A DNA stretch of 64,000 nucleotides from DASQFQ01 sp963722815 (lineage in GTDB: Bacteria; Actinomycetota; Thermoleophilia; Solirubrobacterales; Solirubrobacteraceae), in NCBI GenBank assembly GCA_963722815.1, contig CAVROM010000003.1:868001-932000 (forward strand), written 5' to 3'. Below the pieces are notes generated by a model. That model saw only the letters and a list, made by a program, of their open reading frames with translations. It ran no database searches and had not been told where the DNA came from. The translations under genes were made by a program, and so were the position numbers. Each line of letters opens with the position of its first letter. Positions within the stretch are counted from its first letter, which is position 1. Of this stretch, positions 16,146-24,968 are shown one piece after another.

Positions 16146-17158
16146 GCCGGAGCGGTCGCGGCTAGGGCGTCCGCGATCGACACCTCGAACGGCGGCCGCA
16201 GCACGCCCGCGTCGCACACGATCGCGGTCACGAGCGCGGCGGGCGTGACGTCGAAGGCGGGGTTCCACACCGGCACCTCGTCGGGCAGCCCGGCGGCGGC
16301 GCGCACCTCGGCGCCGGAGCGCTGCTCGATCTCGACAGAGCCGCCGTCGGGCGTGGTGGGGTCGAGCGTCGAGCGCGGCACCGCGACGTAGAACGGCACG
16401 CCGTGGTGGTGCGCGGCGATCGCCAGCGCGTAGGTGCCGATCTTGTTGGCGGTGTCGCCGTTGGCGGCCACGCGGTCGGCGCCGACGATGACCGCGTCGA
16501 CGTCGCCCTGCTGGAGCCGCGCCGCCGCCGCGCCCTCGGTCAGCACCGTCACCGGGATGCCGGCGTGCTGGAGCTCCCACGCGGTCAGCCGCGCGCCCTG
16601 CAGCAGCGGGCGCGTCTCGCACGCGAGCACCTCGACCGGCTCGCCGGCCGCGGCCTTGGCGTAGACCACGCCGAGCGCGGTGCCCCAGCCGCCGGTCGCG
16701 AGCCGCCCGGTGTTGCAGAGCGTCAGCAGCCGCCGCGCGTGGGGGAGCTCGGCGCGGCCGTGCTCGCCGATCAGCCGGCACGCCTCGCGGTCCTCGTCGA
16801 GGATGGCGATCGCCGCCGCCTCCAGCGCCGCGCGATCCGGGCCGGCGGCGACGACTCGGTCGACGGCCCAGGCGAGGTTGACGGCCGTCGGCCGCGCCGC
16901 GCGAATGGCACCGGCGGCCTCGGCGAGGGCTTCGGGAGAGGCGGCGGGCCCGAGCCGGTCGGCGGCCAGGACGACGCCGAGCGCCCCGCAGATCCCGATC
17001 GCCGGCGCGCCCCGGACCGCCAGCCGCCGGATCGCGTCGACCACCTCCTCCGGCGTCTCCAGCCGCAGCACGACCTCCTCGGCGGGCAGCTTCGTCTGGT
17101 CGATGATCTCGACCGCGTCGCCGGTCCAGGCGACCGCCGCGCGCAGATCCTCGCTCAC
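16142..17158 (-). CDS. mtnA: S-methyl-5-thioribose-1-phosphate isomerase
   Basis: Converts 5-methylthioribose-1-phosphate to methylthioribulose-1-phosphate in methionine salvage. 338 residues with the family blocks RRLAVRGAPAIGICGALG, TLCNTG (catalytic Cys148), ETRPLLQGARLTAWEL and VGADRVAANGDTANKIGTYA (catalytic Asp228). The GTG start overlaps the mtnK stop by GTGA. Related isomerases act on ribose-1-phosphate or regulatory eIF2B-like partners, but adjacency to mtnK fixes the methylthioribose assignment. No mtnB, mtnC or mtnD follows. Confidence 0.93.
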   Translation of the reverse strand: MSEDLRAAVAWTGDAVEIIDQTKLPAEEVVLRLETPEEVVDAIRRLAVRGAPAIGICGALGVVLAADRLGPAASPEALAEAAGAIRAARPTAVNLAWAVDRVVAAGPDRAALEAAAIAILDEDREACRLIGEHGRAELPHARRLLTLCNTGRLATGGWGTALGVVYAKAAAGEPVEVLACETRPLLQGARLTAWELQHAGIPVTVLTEGAAAARLQQGDVDAVIVGADRVAANGDTANKIGTYALAIAAHHHGVPFYVAVPRSTLDPTTPDGGSVEIEQRSGAEVRAAAGLPDEVPVWNPAFDVTPAALVTAIVCDAGVLRPPFEVSIADALAATAPA

Positions 17159-18348
17159 GCCGTCTCCTCCACCGCCATCGCGGCCACCGCTTCCGCGCTC
17201 TCGAAGCGCTCCAGCAGCAGCCGCTCGACGACGCGGATCACGCCGCGCGAGGCCGCCGCCTTGGCGTCGTCGTCGAGCGTCTCGAGGTCGCCGACATGCG
17301 CCAGCCCGACGACCCGCCGCGCCGCCTCGGCCGCCGCGAACGCACAGGCATCGGCGCGGATCCGCTCGATCCAGTCGTCCAGGAACGCGTCCGGGAAGCC
17401 GCGCGGGTCGACCCGCTGCGGCCACAAGCCCCGCAGCTCTCCCTCGAAGCCGTCCCACGCCTCGGCGAACAGGCCGGACACCCAGCGCCGGTGCTCGGCC
17501 CGCCCCAGCGCCGTGTCGCGCGCCAGCGTGACCACGAAGTTCGCCCACAGCAGCCCGAGGTCGAAGCCGACCGGCCCGTAGAAGCAGAACTCGCCGTCGA
17601 ACGCGCGCGTCGAGCCGTCGCCGCGCACCATCACCGAGCCGGTGTGGAGGTCGCCGTGGATCAGCGCCTCGCCGCGGGTCATGAACGCGTGCTTGGCCGC
17701 GGCGGCCGCGCGCCGGATCTCGGGCCGCTGCAGCCGCTCGGCATCGGCCCGGATCTCGTCCTGGAACCAGTTGCGCTCGGCGCCCGAGAACGGCTCGGTC
17801 AGCACGAGGTCCTCGGTGATCTCGCACAGCTCGGGCGAGACCGCCTCGGCGGCCAGCAGCTTCAGCGCCTTCGCCTCGGTTCCCAAAAACGAGGTGTGGA
17901 ACGCGAGCCGGCCCACGTAGCGGCCCATCTTGTCCGCCGCCTGCTCGTGGATCTCGCCCTCGATCAGCGCCGTCCGCCACACCGAGTGGTCGGAGAGGTC
18001 CTCGACCGCGAGCACGTAGCGCTCGGCGTCGAAGCCGTGGAACGCCGGCAGGAACTCCTCCGCGAACGCCCCATGCGCCTCGTAGCAGCGCGCCTCCGCC
18101 ACCGCCCGCCGCGGCGTGAACGGCCACTCCGGCCCGACTAGCCGCACGTACGGCAGCGCCTGCTTCAGCACCACGCCGCGCCCGGTCGCGTCCTGGCACA
18201 CGAACACGAGGTTGAGGTTGCCGTCGCCGATCTCCTGCACGTCCAGCGTCGACGTGTCGACCAGCGCCGCCAGCGCCGGGCGCGCGTCGATGTACGCCCC
18301 CGCCGTCTCCGGCGTGAGCAGCTCGTAGCTCTCCTCGACCACGCTCAT
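17155..18348 (-). CDS. mtnK: 5-methylthioribose kinase
   Basis: Phosphorylates methylthioribose at C1 using ATP. 397 residues with an aminoglycoside-kinase fold: glycine loop IGDGNLNLVF (40-49), catalytic loop HGDLHTGSVMV (231-241, Asp233) and metal-binding DGEFCFYGPVGFDLG (Asp251, Glu253). Length is typical of MtnK. Its ATG overlaps the metX stop (ATGA) and its stop overlaps mtnA. Presence of the kinase implies that methylthioadenosine is first split by a nucleosidase, not a phosphorylase. Confidence 0.93.
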   Translation of the reverse strand: MSVVEESYELLTPETAGAYIDARPALAALVDTSTLDVQEIGDGNLNLVFVCQDATGRGVVLKQALPYVRLVGPEWPFTPRRAVAEARCYEAHGAFAEEFLPAFHGFDAERYVLAVEDLSDHSVWRTALIEGEIHEQAADKMGRYVGRLAFHTSFLGTEAKALKLLAAEAVSPELCEITEDLVLTEPFSGAERNWFQDEIRADAERLQRPEIRRAAAAAKHAFMTRGEALIHGDLHTGSVMVRGDGSTRAFDGEFCFYGPVGFDLGLLWANFVVTLARDTALGRAEHRRWVSGLFAEAWDGFEGELRGLWPQRVDPRGFPDAFLDDWIERIRADACAFAAAEAARRVVGLAHVGDLETLDDDAKAAASRGVIRVVERLLLERFESAEAVAAMAVEETA

Positions 18349-19316
18349 ACGACACCCGACTGTAGAAATTCCGCCACGGTCTCCTGATACCCGGGAACGT
18401 CCATGAGGAAGGAGTCGTGTCCCCAGGGCGACGCGATCTCCTGCTGGCGCACGTTGGCGCCGATCGCCTCCAGTTCCCGCGTGATCGCCAGCGAGTGCTC
18501 GGTGCCGAAGCGCCAGTCGCTGCTGAACGAGAGCGCCAGGAAGCGCGTGTCCGGCCGTGGCGGCCGCTCCGCGAACGGGTCGAAGTAGTCCATGACCCGC
18601 GACAGGTAGAGGTAGGTGAGCGGGTCGAAGCGCTCGAGGAAGATCTCGGCCTGGTGGTCGAGGTAGTGCTCGACCTCGAAGTCGGAGGCCATCGTCATCG
18701 GGCCCGCGGCGCGCCGCTCGCGGCCGAACTTCAGCTCCATCCCCTGCTCGGAGAGGTAGGTGATGTGGGCCATCATGCGGGCGTAGGCCATGCCGTCGTG
18801 GCCGTCGCGGGAGATGGCGGCGCGCGCCGCCTTGGAGAAGCCGATGTTCTGGGCGGTCAGCTTCGCGCTGGCGCAGACCAGCACCGCACGCTCGACCTCG
18901 TGCGGCTGGTCGAGCGCCCACTGCAGCGCCTGCATCCCGCCCAGCGAGCCGCCGATCGCCGCGTGCAGCCGCTCGACACCGAGCTCGGCAAGCAGCGCGC
19001 GGTGGACGCTGACGAGGTCGCGGACGCTGAAGAGCGGGAAGTCGAGGCCGTACGGCTCGCCGGTCTCCGGGTTGACCGACGACGGCCCGGTCGTCCCGCG
19101 GCAGCCGCCGAGCAGGTTCGGGCAGATGACGAAGAAGCGCTCGGTGTCGACCGGCCTGCCCGGGCCGACCAGCGTGTCCCACCACACCGCCGCCTGGGCG
19201 TCGCCGGTGAGCGCGTGGCAGACGAAGACCGCCGGCGCGCCCGGCTCGCCGTAGGTCTCATAGGCCACCTCGACCGGCGCGAGCCGCGCCCCGGATTCGA
19301 GGACGACCTCGCTCAG
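18345..19316 (-). CDS. metX: homoserine O-acetyltransferase, probable CTG start
   Basis: Makes O-acetylhomoserine, the acceptor for MetY. An alpha/beta-hydrolase fold with oxyanion region VCHALTGDAQA, CPNLLGGCRGTTGPSS, nucleophile Ser124 in AIGGSLGGMQA and catalytic His in SPWGHDSFL. No ATG, GTG or TTG lies near the expected start. The reading frame meets the conserved SEVVLESGARL at a CTG whose CTGA overlaps the stop of the upstream gene, exactly as at every other junction of this operon. CTG is therefore taken as start, giving 323 residues. Confidence 0.88.
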   Translation of the reverse strand: MSEVVLESGARLAPVEVAYETYGEPGAPAVFVCHALTGDAQAAVWWDTLVGPGRPVDTERFFVICPNLLGGCRGTTGPSSVNPETGEPYGLDFPLFSVRDLVSVHRALLAELGVERLHAAIGGSLGGMQALQWALDQPHEVERAVLVCASAKLTAQNIGFSKAARAAISRDGHDGMAYARMMAHITYLSEQGMELKFGRERRAAGPMTMASDFEVEHYLDHQAEIFLERFDPLTYLYLSRVMDYFDPFAERPPRPDTRFLALSFSSDWRFGTEHSLAITRELEAIGANVRQQEIASPWGHDSFLMDVPGYQETVAEFLQSGVV

Positions 19317-19822
19317 TCGCGCGTGCGCTTCGATGAGATCACGCCCGTATCGAAGCCAGCGAGGTGCAGCCCGCCGTGGAAGCGGGCGTGCTCGATCTTC
19401 ACGCAGCGGTTGGTGACCACGTCCAGCTCGGCCTCGTGCGCGATCCGCACGGCCTCGTCCGAGTGCAGCCCGAGCTGGATCCACAGCGCGCCGGCGCCCG
19501 CGGCCACCGCTTCCTCCGCCACGTCCGGCAGGTCGTCGGGCCGGCGGAAGACGTCGACGATGTCGGGCTCGCCCGGCAGATCGGCCAAAGACGGATAGGT
19601 CTTCAGGCCGAGGATCTTGTCGTCGTTGGGCGTGACCGGCCAGACCTCGTAGTCGGTCGAGTTGGAGCGCAGGTAGGTGAGCACGAAGTGGCTCGCGCGG
19701 TTGGGCTTGCTCGACGCCCCGACCACCGCGATCGTCTTGGCGCGGCGGAGGATCGCGCGGCGCTCGAGCGCGCCCGGCGGCGTCCAGGTGCCGCGCGCGG
19801 TCTCGACCTCGGAGCGGCTCAC
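19313..19822 (-). CDS. CoA-binding domain protein (YccU-like)
   Basis: 169 residues with a CoA-binding Rossmann domain: TIAVVGASSKPNRASHFVLTYL, VWPVTPNDDKILGLKTYPSLADLP and IVDVFRRPDDLPDVAEEAVAAGAGALWIQLG. The family commonly binds CoA or a nucleotide without known catalysis. It lies between metY and metX with 4-bp overlaps on both sides (GTGA upstream, CTGA downstream), so it is made in step with two enzymes that use or release acyl groups from acetyl-CoA. A regulatory role in O-acetylhomoserine formation is possible but unproven. Confidence 0.85.
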   Translation of the reverse strand: MSRSEVETARGTWTPPGALERRAILRRAKTIAVVGASSKPNRASHFVLTYLRSNSTDYEVWPVTPNDDKILGLKTYPSLADLPGEPDIVDVFRRPDDLPDVAEEAVAAGAGALWIQLGLHSDEAVRIAHEAELDVVTNRCVKIEHARFHGGLHLAGFDTGVISSKRTRD

Positions 19823-21105
19823 CCGAGCGCCCGGTCGAGGTCGAAGAGGATGTCGTCGGGGTCCTCGATCCCGACGCTGATGCGCACGAGCTCGGGCAGC
19901 ACGCCGGCCGCCTGCAGCGCCGGCTCCGAGAGCTGGCGGTGGGTGGTCGAGGCGGGGTGGATCACGAGCGTCCGCGTGTCGCCGACGTTGGCGAGGTGCG
20001 AGCACAGCTCGACCGCGCCGATGAAGCGCTCGCCCGCCTCGCGGCCCTCGGCGAGCCCGAACGAGAAGACCGCGCCGGGCCCCTTCGGCAGGTACTTCCG
20101 GGCGAGCGCGTGGTTCGCGTCGCCCGGCAGCCCGCCGTAGCGGACCCAGCTCACGCGCTCGTCGGCTTCCAGGAACTCGGCGACGATCTGGGCGTTGGCG
20201 ACGTGCGCGTCCATCCGCAGCGGCAGCGTCTCCATCCCGTGGAGGAGCAGGAAGGCGTTGAACGGCGACAGCACGCCGCCGAGGTTGCGCAGCCCCTCGA
20301 CGCGCAGCTTGGTGGCGAAGCCGTACTCCCCGAAGTTGTCCCAGAAGCGCAGGTTGCCGTAGGTGGCGACCGGTTCGGTCATGACCGGGAAGTTGCCGTT
20401 GTCCCACGGGAACTCGCCGGAGTCGACCACCACCCCGCCCATCGAGGTCCCGTGGCCGCCGAGGAACTTGGTGGCCGAGTGGATGACGATGTCGGCGCCG
20501 TGCTCGAGCGGGCGGCAGAGGTGGGGGCTGGCGAGCGTCGAGTCGACCACCAGCGGGATGCCGGCGTCGTGGGCGATCTTCGCGAGCGCCTCGAGGTCGG
20601 CGACCGTGCCCGCCGGGTTGGCGACGATCTCGGTGTAGAGGAGCTTGGTGCGGCCGGGCTCGATCGCGGCGGCGAACGCGTCGGGGCTGTCGGCGGGCAC
20701 GAACGTGGTCTCGATCCCGAGCCGCCGCAGCGTCACGTCGAGCAGCGTGTAGGTGCCGCCATAGAGCGCGGAGCTGGCGACGACGTGCTCGCCGGCCTGC
20801 GCGAGCTGGGTGATCAGCAGGGTCTCGGCGGCCTGGCCACTGGCGGTGGCGACCGCGCCGATCCCGCCCTCGAGGCTCGCGACTCGCTCCTCGAACGCCG
20901 CGACGGTCGGGTTGCCGAGCCGCGAGTAGATGTTCCCGTACTTCTGGAGCGAGAACAGGTCGGCGGCGTCCTCGACGTCCTCGAACACGAACGAGGTCGT
21001 CTGGTAGATCGGCACCTGGCGCGCGCCGGTGGTCGGATCGGGGCGGCCGCCCGCGTGGATCGCGCGCGTCCGCTCGCCCCAGACGTGGTCCTCGATCGAC
21101 GTCAC
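19819..21105 (-). CDS. metY: O-acetylhomoserine sulfhydrylase / aminocarboxypropyltransferase
   Basis: A PLP enzyme that replaces the acetyl group of O-acetylhomoserine with sulfide or methanethiol. 428 residues with RAIHAGGRPDPTTGARQVPIYQ, SRLGNPT, the PLP lysine K213 in HSATKFLGGHG, and SLALxE-like ends in VRISVGIEDPDDI. The GTG start is the first gene of the operon, 19 bp after a reductase gene. TACCTT just upstream could be a -10 for a leaderless message. There is no room for a SAM riboswitch. Methanethiol use would regenerate methionine directly. Confidence 0.92.
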   Translation of the reverse strand: MTSIEDHVWGERTRAIHAGGRPDPTTGARQVPIYQTTSFVFEDVEDAADLFSLQKYGNIYSRLGNPTVAAFEERVASLEGGIGAVATASGQAAETLLITQLAQAGEHVVASSALYGGTYTLLDVTLRRLGIETTFVPADSPDAFAAAIEPGRTKLLYTEIVANPAGTVADLEALAKIAHDAGIPLVVDSTLASPHLCRPLEHGADIVIHSATKFLGGHGTSMGGVVVDSGEFPWDNGNFPVMTEPVATYGNLRFWDNFGEYGFATKLRVEGLRNLGGVLSPFNAFLLLHGMETLPLRMDAHVANAQIVAEFLEADERVSWVRYGGLPGDANHALARKYLPKGPGAVFSFGLAEGREAGERFIGAVELCSHLANVGDTRTLVIHPASTTHRQLSEPALQAAGVLPELVRISVGIEDPDDILFDLDRALG

Positions 21106-21124
21106 GCGGGCGAAGGTAGCAAGC

Positions 21125-21835
21125 TCACGCCTCGCCTCCGAAGCGCTCTGTCCGCACCCGCTCGGTGTCGTGGCCGGCGCGCAGGAGGTGCGTGGCGGCG
21201 GCCTCGACGAACGCGGTCGGGCCGCACACGAAGACGTGCGGGCGGGCCTCCGGCGGCGGGTCGGCGAGCATCTCCGCATCGACACGCCGCCCGCCCGCCC
21301 GCGTGTAGGTCGTAGTCACGCGCACCCCCGCCGCCTCCCACCCCGCGCGCTCGCCGGCGTAGAGCTCGTGCTCCTCGGTGCGCACCGAGAGCACGAGCCT
21401 CGTGTCGAGCTCCGCGCCGAGGGTGAGCCGGTGGCGCAGCATCGCCCGCAGCGGCACCAGCCCGGCGCCGCCCGCGACGAGCAGCAGCGGCCCGCCGTCC
21501 TCGACGTGCCAGGAGAACGAGCGGCCGCCGGGGCCGCGGATCTCCAGGCGGTCGCCGGCCCGCGCCTCGCGTGCCAGCCAGGGGGAGACCTCGCCGTCGC
21601 CCATCCGCTCCACGGTCAGCTCGAGCCGCGGGTCCTCGGGCGCGCTGGCGAGCGAGTACGGGCGCTGGGTGGCGTAGCCGCTCTCAGCGGTGAGGCGGAC
21701 GTCGACGCTCTGGCCCGCGCGATGGCCGGGCCAGCCGGGGACGTCGAGCACGAGCGTGCGGATCGCGCTCGTCTCGTCCCGGACCTCGACCACCTCGGCG
21801 GGGGTCCACGGGCTGCGCCGGCCGATCTCCGTCAA
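21125..21835 (-). CDS. ferredoxin-NADP reductase-like flavoprotein
   Basis: 236 residues with a flavin-binding barrel (RPYSLASAPEDPRLELTVE, the RxYS motif) and an NAD(P)-binding half (LLLVAGGAGLVPLRAMLRH, HVFVCGPTAFVEAA). No iron-sulfur domain is attached. The TTG start overlaps the stop of the sulfite-oxidase-like gene (TTGA), so the two are co-translated. The pair most likely forms a molybdoenzyme with its own reductase; electron direction and partner are not shown by sequence. Confidence 0.85.
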   Translation of the reverse strand: MTEIGRRSPWTPAEVVEVRDETSAIRTLVLDVPGWPGHRAGQSVDVRLTAESGYATQRPYSLASAPEDPRLELTVERMGDGEVSPWLAREARAGDRLEIRGPGGRSFSWHVEDGGPLLLVAGGAGLVPLRAMLRHRLTLGAELDTRLVLSVRTEEHELYAGERAGWEAAGVRVTTTYTRAGGRRVDAEMLADPPPEARPHVFVCGPTAFVEAAATHLLRAGHDTERVRTERFGGEA

Positions 21836-22443
21836 TCGCCGTCGTAGCGCTGCTCGCGCCACGGGTCGCCGCGCAGGTGGTAGCCGTTGACCTCCCAGTA
21901 GCCCGGGTGGTCCTCGGTCAGCAGCTCGAGCCGGCGGACCCACTTGGCGCTCTTCCAGAAGTAGAGATGGGGGACGAGCAGGCGCGCCGGGCCGCCGTGG
22001 GGCGGGCTCAGCGGCTCGCCCTCGTACTCGTAGGCGATCCACGCCTTGCCGCCGCTGACGTCGTCGAGCGGGAGGTTGGTCGTGTAGCCGCCGGCGCAGT
22101 GGGCGACGAGGTGGGTGGCGCCCCGCGGGGCGACCTCGGCGAGCAGCGCGTGGACCGGCACGCCGGTCCACGTCGTGTCGAACTTCGTCCACTGCGTGAC
22201 GCAGTGGATGTCGACGGTGAAGGTCTCCGACGGGAGCGCGAGCAGTTCGTCCCATGACCACTCGCGTGGGCGCTCGACGGCGCCTCCTATGCTCAGGCTC
22301 CAGTTCTCGGCGGCGTCAATCGGGGTTGGCCCCGTGGCGAGAACGGGAAAGTCGCGGGTGAGGTACTGCCCCGGAGGGAGCCGCTCGGGCTCAGCCGGCG
22401 GGCGGCCTCGAAAGCCTCGCGAGACGACGTGCCGTTCCCCCAT
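21832..22443 (-). CDS. sulfite-oxidase-like molybdopterin oxidoreductase
   Basis: 203 residues of the sulfite oxidase/YedY (MsrP) molybdopterin fold. The Mo-coordinating Cys is in VDIHCVTQWTKFDTTWTG, followed by VAHCAGGYTTNLPLDD and a C-terminal WVRRLELL. There is no twin-arginine signal and no heme or dimerisation domain, so it is a short cytoplasmic variant. It may oxidise sulfite or reduce S- or N-oxides. It diverges from the BMP lipoprotein gene with only 27 bp between the start codons. Confidence 0.85.
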   Translation of the reverse strand: MGERHVVSRGFRGRPPAEPERLPPGQYLTRDFPVLATGPTPIDAAENWSLSIGGAVERPREWSWDELLALPSETFTVDIHCVTQWTKFDTTWTGVPVHALLAEVAPRGATHLVAHCAGGYTTNLPLDDVSGGKAWIAYEYEGEPLSPPHGGPARLLVPHLYFWKSAKWVRRLELLTEDHPGYWEVNGYHLRGDPWREQRYDGD

Positions 22444-22470
22444 CCCCTTCACCTTAGAGCTGGAGACCGC

Positions 22471-23490
22471 ATGCGATTCCGATACCTGGCGACTGCGCTC
22501 GCCGTCCTCGCCCTCGCCGGGTGTGGGTCCGACGACAACGGCGGCGGTGGCGGCGGCGCCAAGAAGAGCGTCATCTACGTGAGCACCAACCCGCTCGGGA
22601 CCAACCAGTTCCTCAACCTGATCGCCGACGGCGCGAAGGCGGGCGGCAAGCAGTGCGGCGCGAGCGTCAAGGTCATCCAGTCCAACGACCCGAACCAGCT
22701 CGCGGCCAACCTGCGCGCGGCTGTCCAGGCCAAGCCCGACCTGATCGTCGCCAACTCGTTCGACTCGGTCGAGACGATCACCGGCCTCCTCAAGCAGGCG
22801 CCGGACCAGAAGTGGGCGCTCGTCGACGCGACCGTCGAGAAGGCGCCGAACCTGCGCGGGATCCTCTTCAAGGAGAACGAGGGCATGTACCTGATCGGCG
22901 CCGCCTACGCCCTGCTGGCCAAGGGCGGCGAGGGCGACTTCCCGGCCTCGAAGTCGGTCGGGTTCGTCGGCGCGATCGACAACGCGCTCGTGCGCCGCTG
23001 GTACAACGGGTACAGCCAAGGCGTGAAGGACAACGGCGGTGAGCAGGTGCTGGCCGGCTGGGGCAACTCGTTCAACGACCCGGCGACCAGCAAGGAGCTC
23101 GCGCTGTCGCAGAACAGCAAGGGCGCGAAGTACATCGCGGGCGTGGCCGCGGCGGGCAACTCGGGCGTCTTCGAGGCTGCCGCCGACAAGAACTTCTTCA
23201 CCAGCGGCGTCGACATCGACGAGCGCCCGAAGGATCCGGACCACATCATCCTGTCGATGGTCAAGCGCTCCGATGAGGCCGTCCAGAAGGCGGTCTGCGA
23301 CGTCGCCAAGGGCTCCTTCAAGGGCGGCGTGGAGACGCTCGGGATCAAGGAGAACGCGGTCGGGCCCGAGTTCCTCACGCTGCCGCAGGACCAGCTCAAG
23401 ACCCCCTCCAAGCTCCCCCAGAACGTCCAGGACAAGCTGAAGGATCTGAAGGAGCAGATCGCATCGGGGAAGATCACCGTCAAGCAGTAG
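22471..23490 (+). CDS. BMP/PnrA-family nucleoside-binding lipoprotein (ABC substrate-binding protein)
   Basis: A lipoprotein signal ends in LALAGC (Cys18). The mature part is a two-lobe BMP domain: VIYVSTNPLGTNQFLNLIADGA, PDLIVANSFDSVETI, GFVGAIDNALVRRWYNGYSQGV and FFTSGVDIDERPKDPDHI. The family binds purine nucleosides outside the membrane. GGAG stands 5 bases before the ATG. It is followed by an ATPase, two permeases and a nucleoside hydrolase, so the operon imports and then cleaves nucleosides. Confidence 0.9.
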   Translation: MRFRYLATALAVLALAGCGSDDNGGGGGGAKKSVIYVSTNPLGTNQFLNLIADGAKAGGKQCGASVKVIQSNDPNQLAANLRAAVQAKPDLIVANSFDSVETITGLLKQAPDQKWALVDATVEKAPNLRGILFKENEGMYLIGAAYALLAKGGEGDFPASKSVGFVGAIDNALVRRWYNGYSQGVKDNGGEQVLAGWGNSFNDPATSKELALSQNSKGAKYIAGVAAAGNSGVFEAAADKNFFTSGVDIDERPKDPDHIILSMVKRSDEAVQKAVCDVAKGSFKGGVETLGIKENAVGPEFLTLPQDQLKTPSKLPQNVQDKLKDLKEQIASGKITVKQ

Positions 23491-23495
23491 AGCTC

Positions 23496-24968
23496 CTGGG
23501 CATCGTCAAGCGCTACGGCCCGCTCACGGCGCTGGACGGCGTCGACCTGCGCGTCGCGCGCGGCGCGGTGCACTCGGTCGTCGGCGAGAACGGCGCCGGC
23601 AAGACGACGCTGATGAGCATCCTCGCCGGCGTCGTGGCCGCCGACGCCGGTGAGATCCGCCTGGGCGGGGAGCGCGCCGAGATCGGCTCGGTCGAGGACG
23701 CCTACGCCCACGGGATCGGGATGGTGCACCAGCACTTCCGGCTGTTCCGCGAGCTGACCGTGGCCGAGAACGTCGTGATGGGGCGCGAGCCGCGGCGGCG
23801 CGGCGGCTACGACCACGCGGCGGCGGAGGAGCTCGTGGCCGAGCTGGGCCGCCGCCACGGGCTGCGGGTCGAGCCGCGCGCGCGGGTCGGCGACCTCTCC
23901 GTCGGCGACCAGCAGCGAGTCGAGATCCTGCGCGCGCTGCACCGCGCGGGCGACGTGCTGATCCTCGACGAGCCGACCGCGGTGCTGACGCCGCAGGAGA
24001 CCGAGGGGCTGTTCGCGGTCGCGCGCGAGCTCGCCGCCGCGGGACGGACGGTGCTGTTCATCTCCCACAAGCTGCGCGAGGTGCTCGAGGTCTCCGACAC
24101 CGTCACGGTCATGCGGCGCGGGCAGGTCACCGGCACGCGGCGGGCGGCGGACACCGACGCGGGCGAGCTGACCCGGCTGATGGTGGGTCGCTCGGTCGAG
24201 TTGCGGCGGGTCCCCGCGGCGCGGGAGCCGGGCGAGCCGGTGCTCACGGTGGAGGGTCTGGCCGCGCCGGGCCTGAACCGCGTCGACCTGACGGTGCGCC
24301 AGGGCGAGATCGTCGGCGTGGCGGGCGTCGACGGCAACGGCCAGACCGAGCTCGCCGAGACACTCGCCGGGCTGCGGGCCGCCGACGCGGGGACGATCCG
24401 GCTCGGCGGCGCTGACCTGACCGCCGCGAGCGTGGCGGAGCGGCGGGCGGCGGGCCTCGCCTTCATCCCGGACGACCGCTACGCGCGCGGCCTCGCGCGC
24501 GCCGCGTCGATCTCCGACAACCTGCTGATGGGGCGCCACCACGGGCGGCTCGCGCCGCGCGGGCTGCTCGACCGGCGGGCGATCGCGGCGCGGGCGCGCG
24601 AGCTCGTCGAGCGCTTCGACGTGCGCATCGGCTCGGTCGGCGACGCCGCCGCGACGCTCTCGGGCGGCAACGCGCAGAAGCTCGTGATCGCGCGCGAGCT
24701 CGCCGGCGACCCGCCGCTCGTGATCGCCTCCCAGCCGACGCGCGGGGTCGACGTCGGCGCGGCCGAGTTCGTCCATTCGGAGCTGCGCCGCCGCCGCGAC
24801 GAGGGCGCCGGGGTGCTGATGTTCAGCGCCGATCTCGACGAGCTGCTGGCGGTCGCCGACCGGATCGTCGTGATGTACGGCGGCCGGATCGCCGGTGAGT
24901 CGGGCGACGAGCACGAGATCGGGCTGCTGATGGCCGGGGCCGAGGATGAGCGCAGCGCAGTGGCCTGA
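23496..24968 (+). CDS. nucleoside ABC transporter ATPase (double ABC module)
   Basis: Two ATPase halves as in sugar/nucleoside importers of the RbsA/NupA type: Walker A GENGAGKTTLMSIL, signature LSVGDQQRVEILRAL and Walker B VLILDEPTA in the first. The second has the degenerate GVDGNGQTELAE and LSGGNAQKLVIARELAG. No ATG, GTG or TTG exists before the first Walker A that would keep the conserved LGIVKRYGPLTALDGVDL. A CTG five bases after the lipoprotein stop fits the homology and is proposed as start. Starting at the next GTG (23568) would remove the first strand. Confidence 0.88.
   Translation: MGIVKRYGPLTALDGVDLRVARGAVHSVVGENGAGKTTLMSILAGVVAADAGEIRLGGERAEIGSVEDAYAHGIGMVHQHFRLFRELTVAENVVMGREPRRRGGYDHAAAEELVAELGRRHGLRVEPRARVGDLSVGDQQRVEILRALHRAGDVLILDEPTAVLTPQETEGLFAVARELAAAGRTVLFISHKLREVLEVSDTVTVMRRGQVTGTRRAADTDAGELTRLMVGRSVELRRVPAAREPGEPVLTVEGLAAPGLNRVDLTVRQGEIVGVAGVDGNGQTELAETLAGLRAADAGTIRLGGADLTAASVAERRAAGLAFIPDDRYARGLARAASISDNLLMGRHHGRLAPRGLLDRRAIAARARELVERFDVRIGSVGDAAATLSGGNAQKLVIARELAGDPPLVIASQPTRGVDVGAAEFVHSELRRRRDEGAGVLMFSADLDELLAVADRIVVMYGGRIAGESGDEHEIGLLMAGAEDERSAVA

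Noticed and set aside
21106..21124. SAM riboswitch before metY
   Set aside because: Only 19 bp separate metY from the upstream gene, and no riboswitch-like stems are present there or at 22444-22470.
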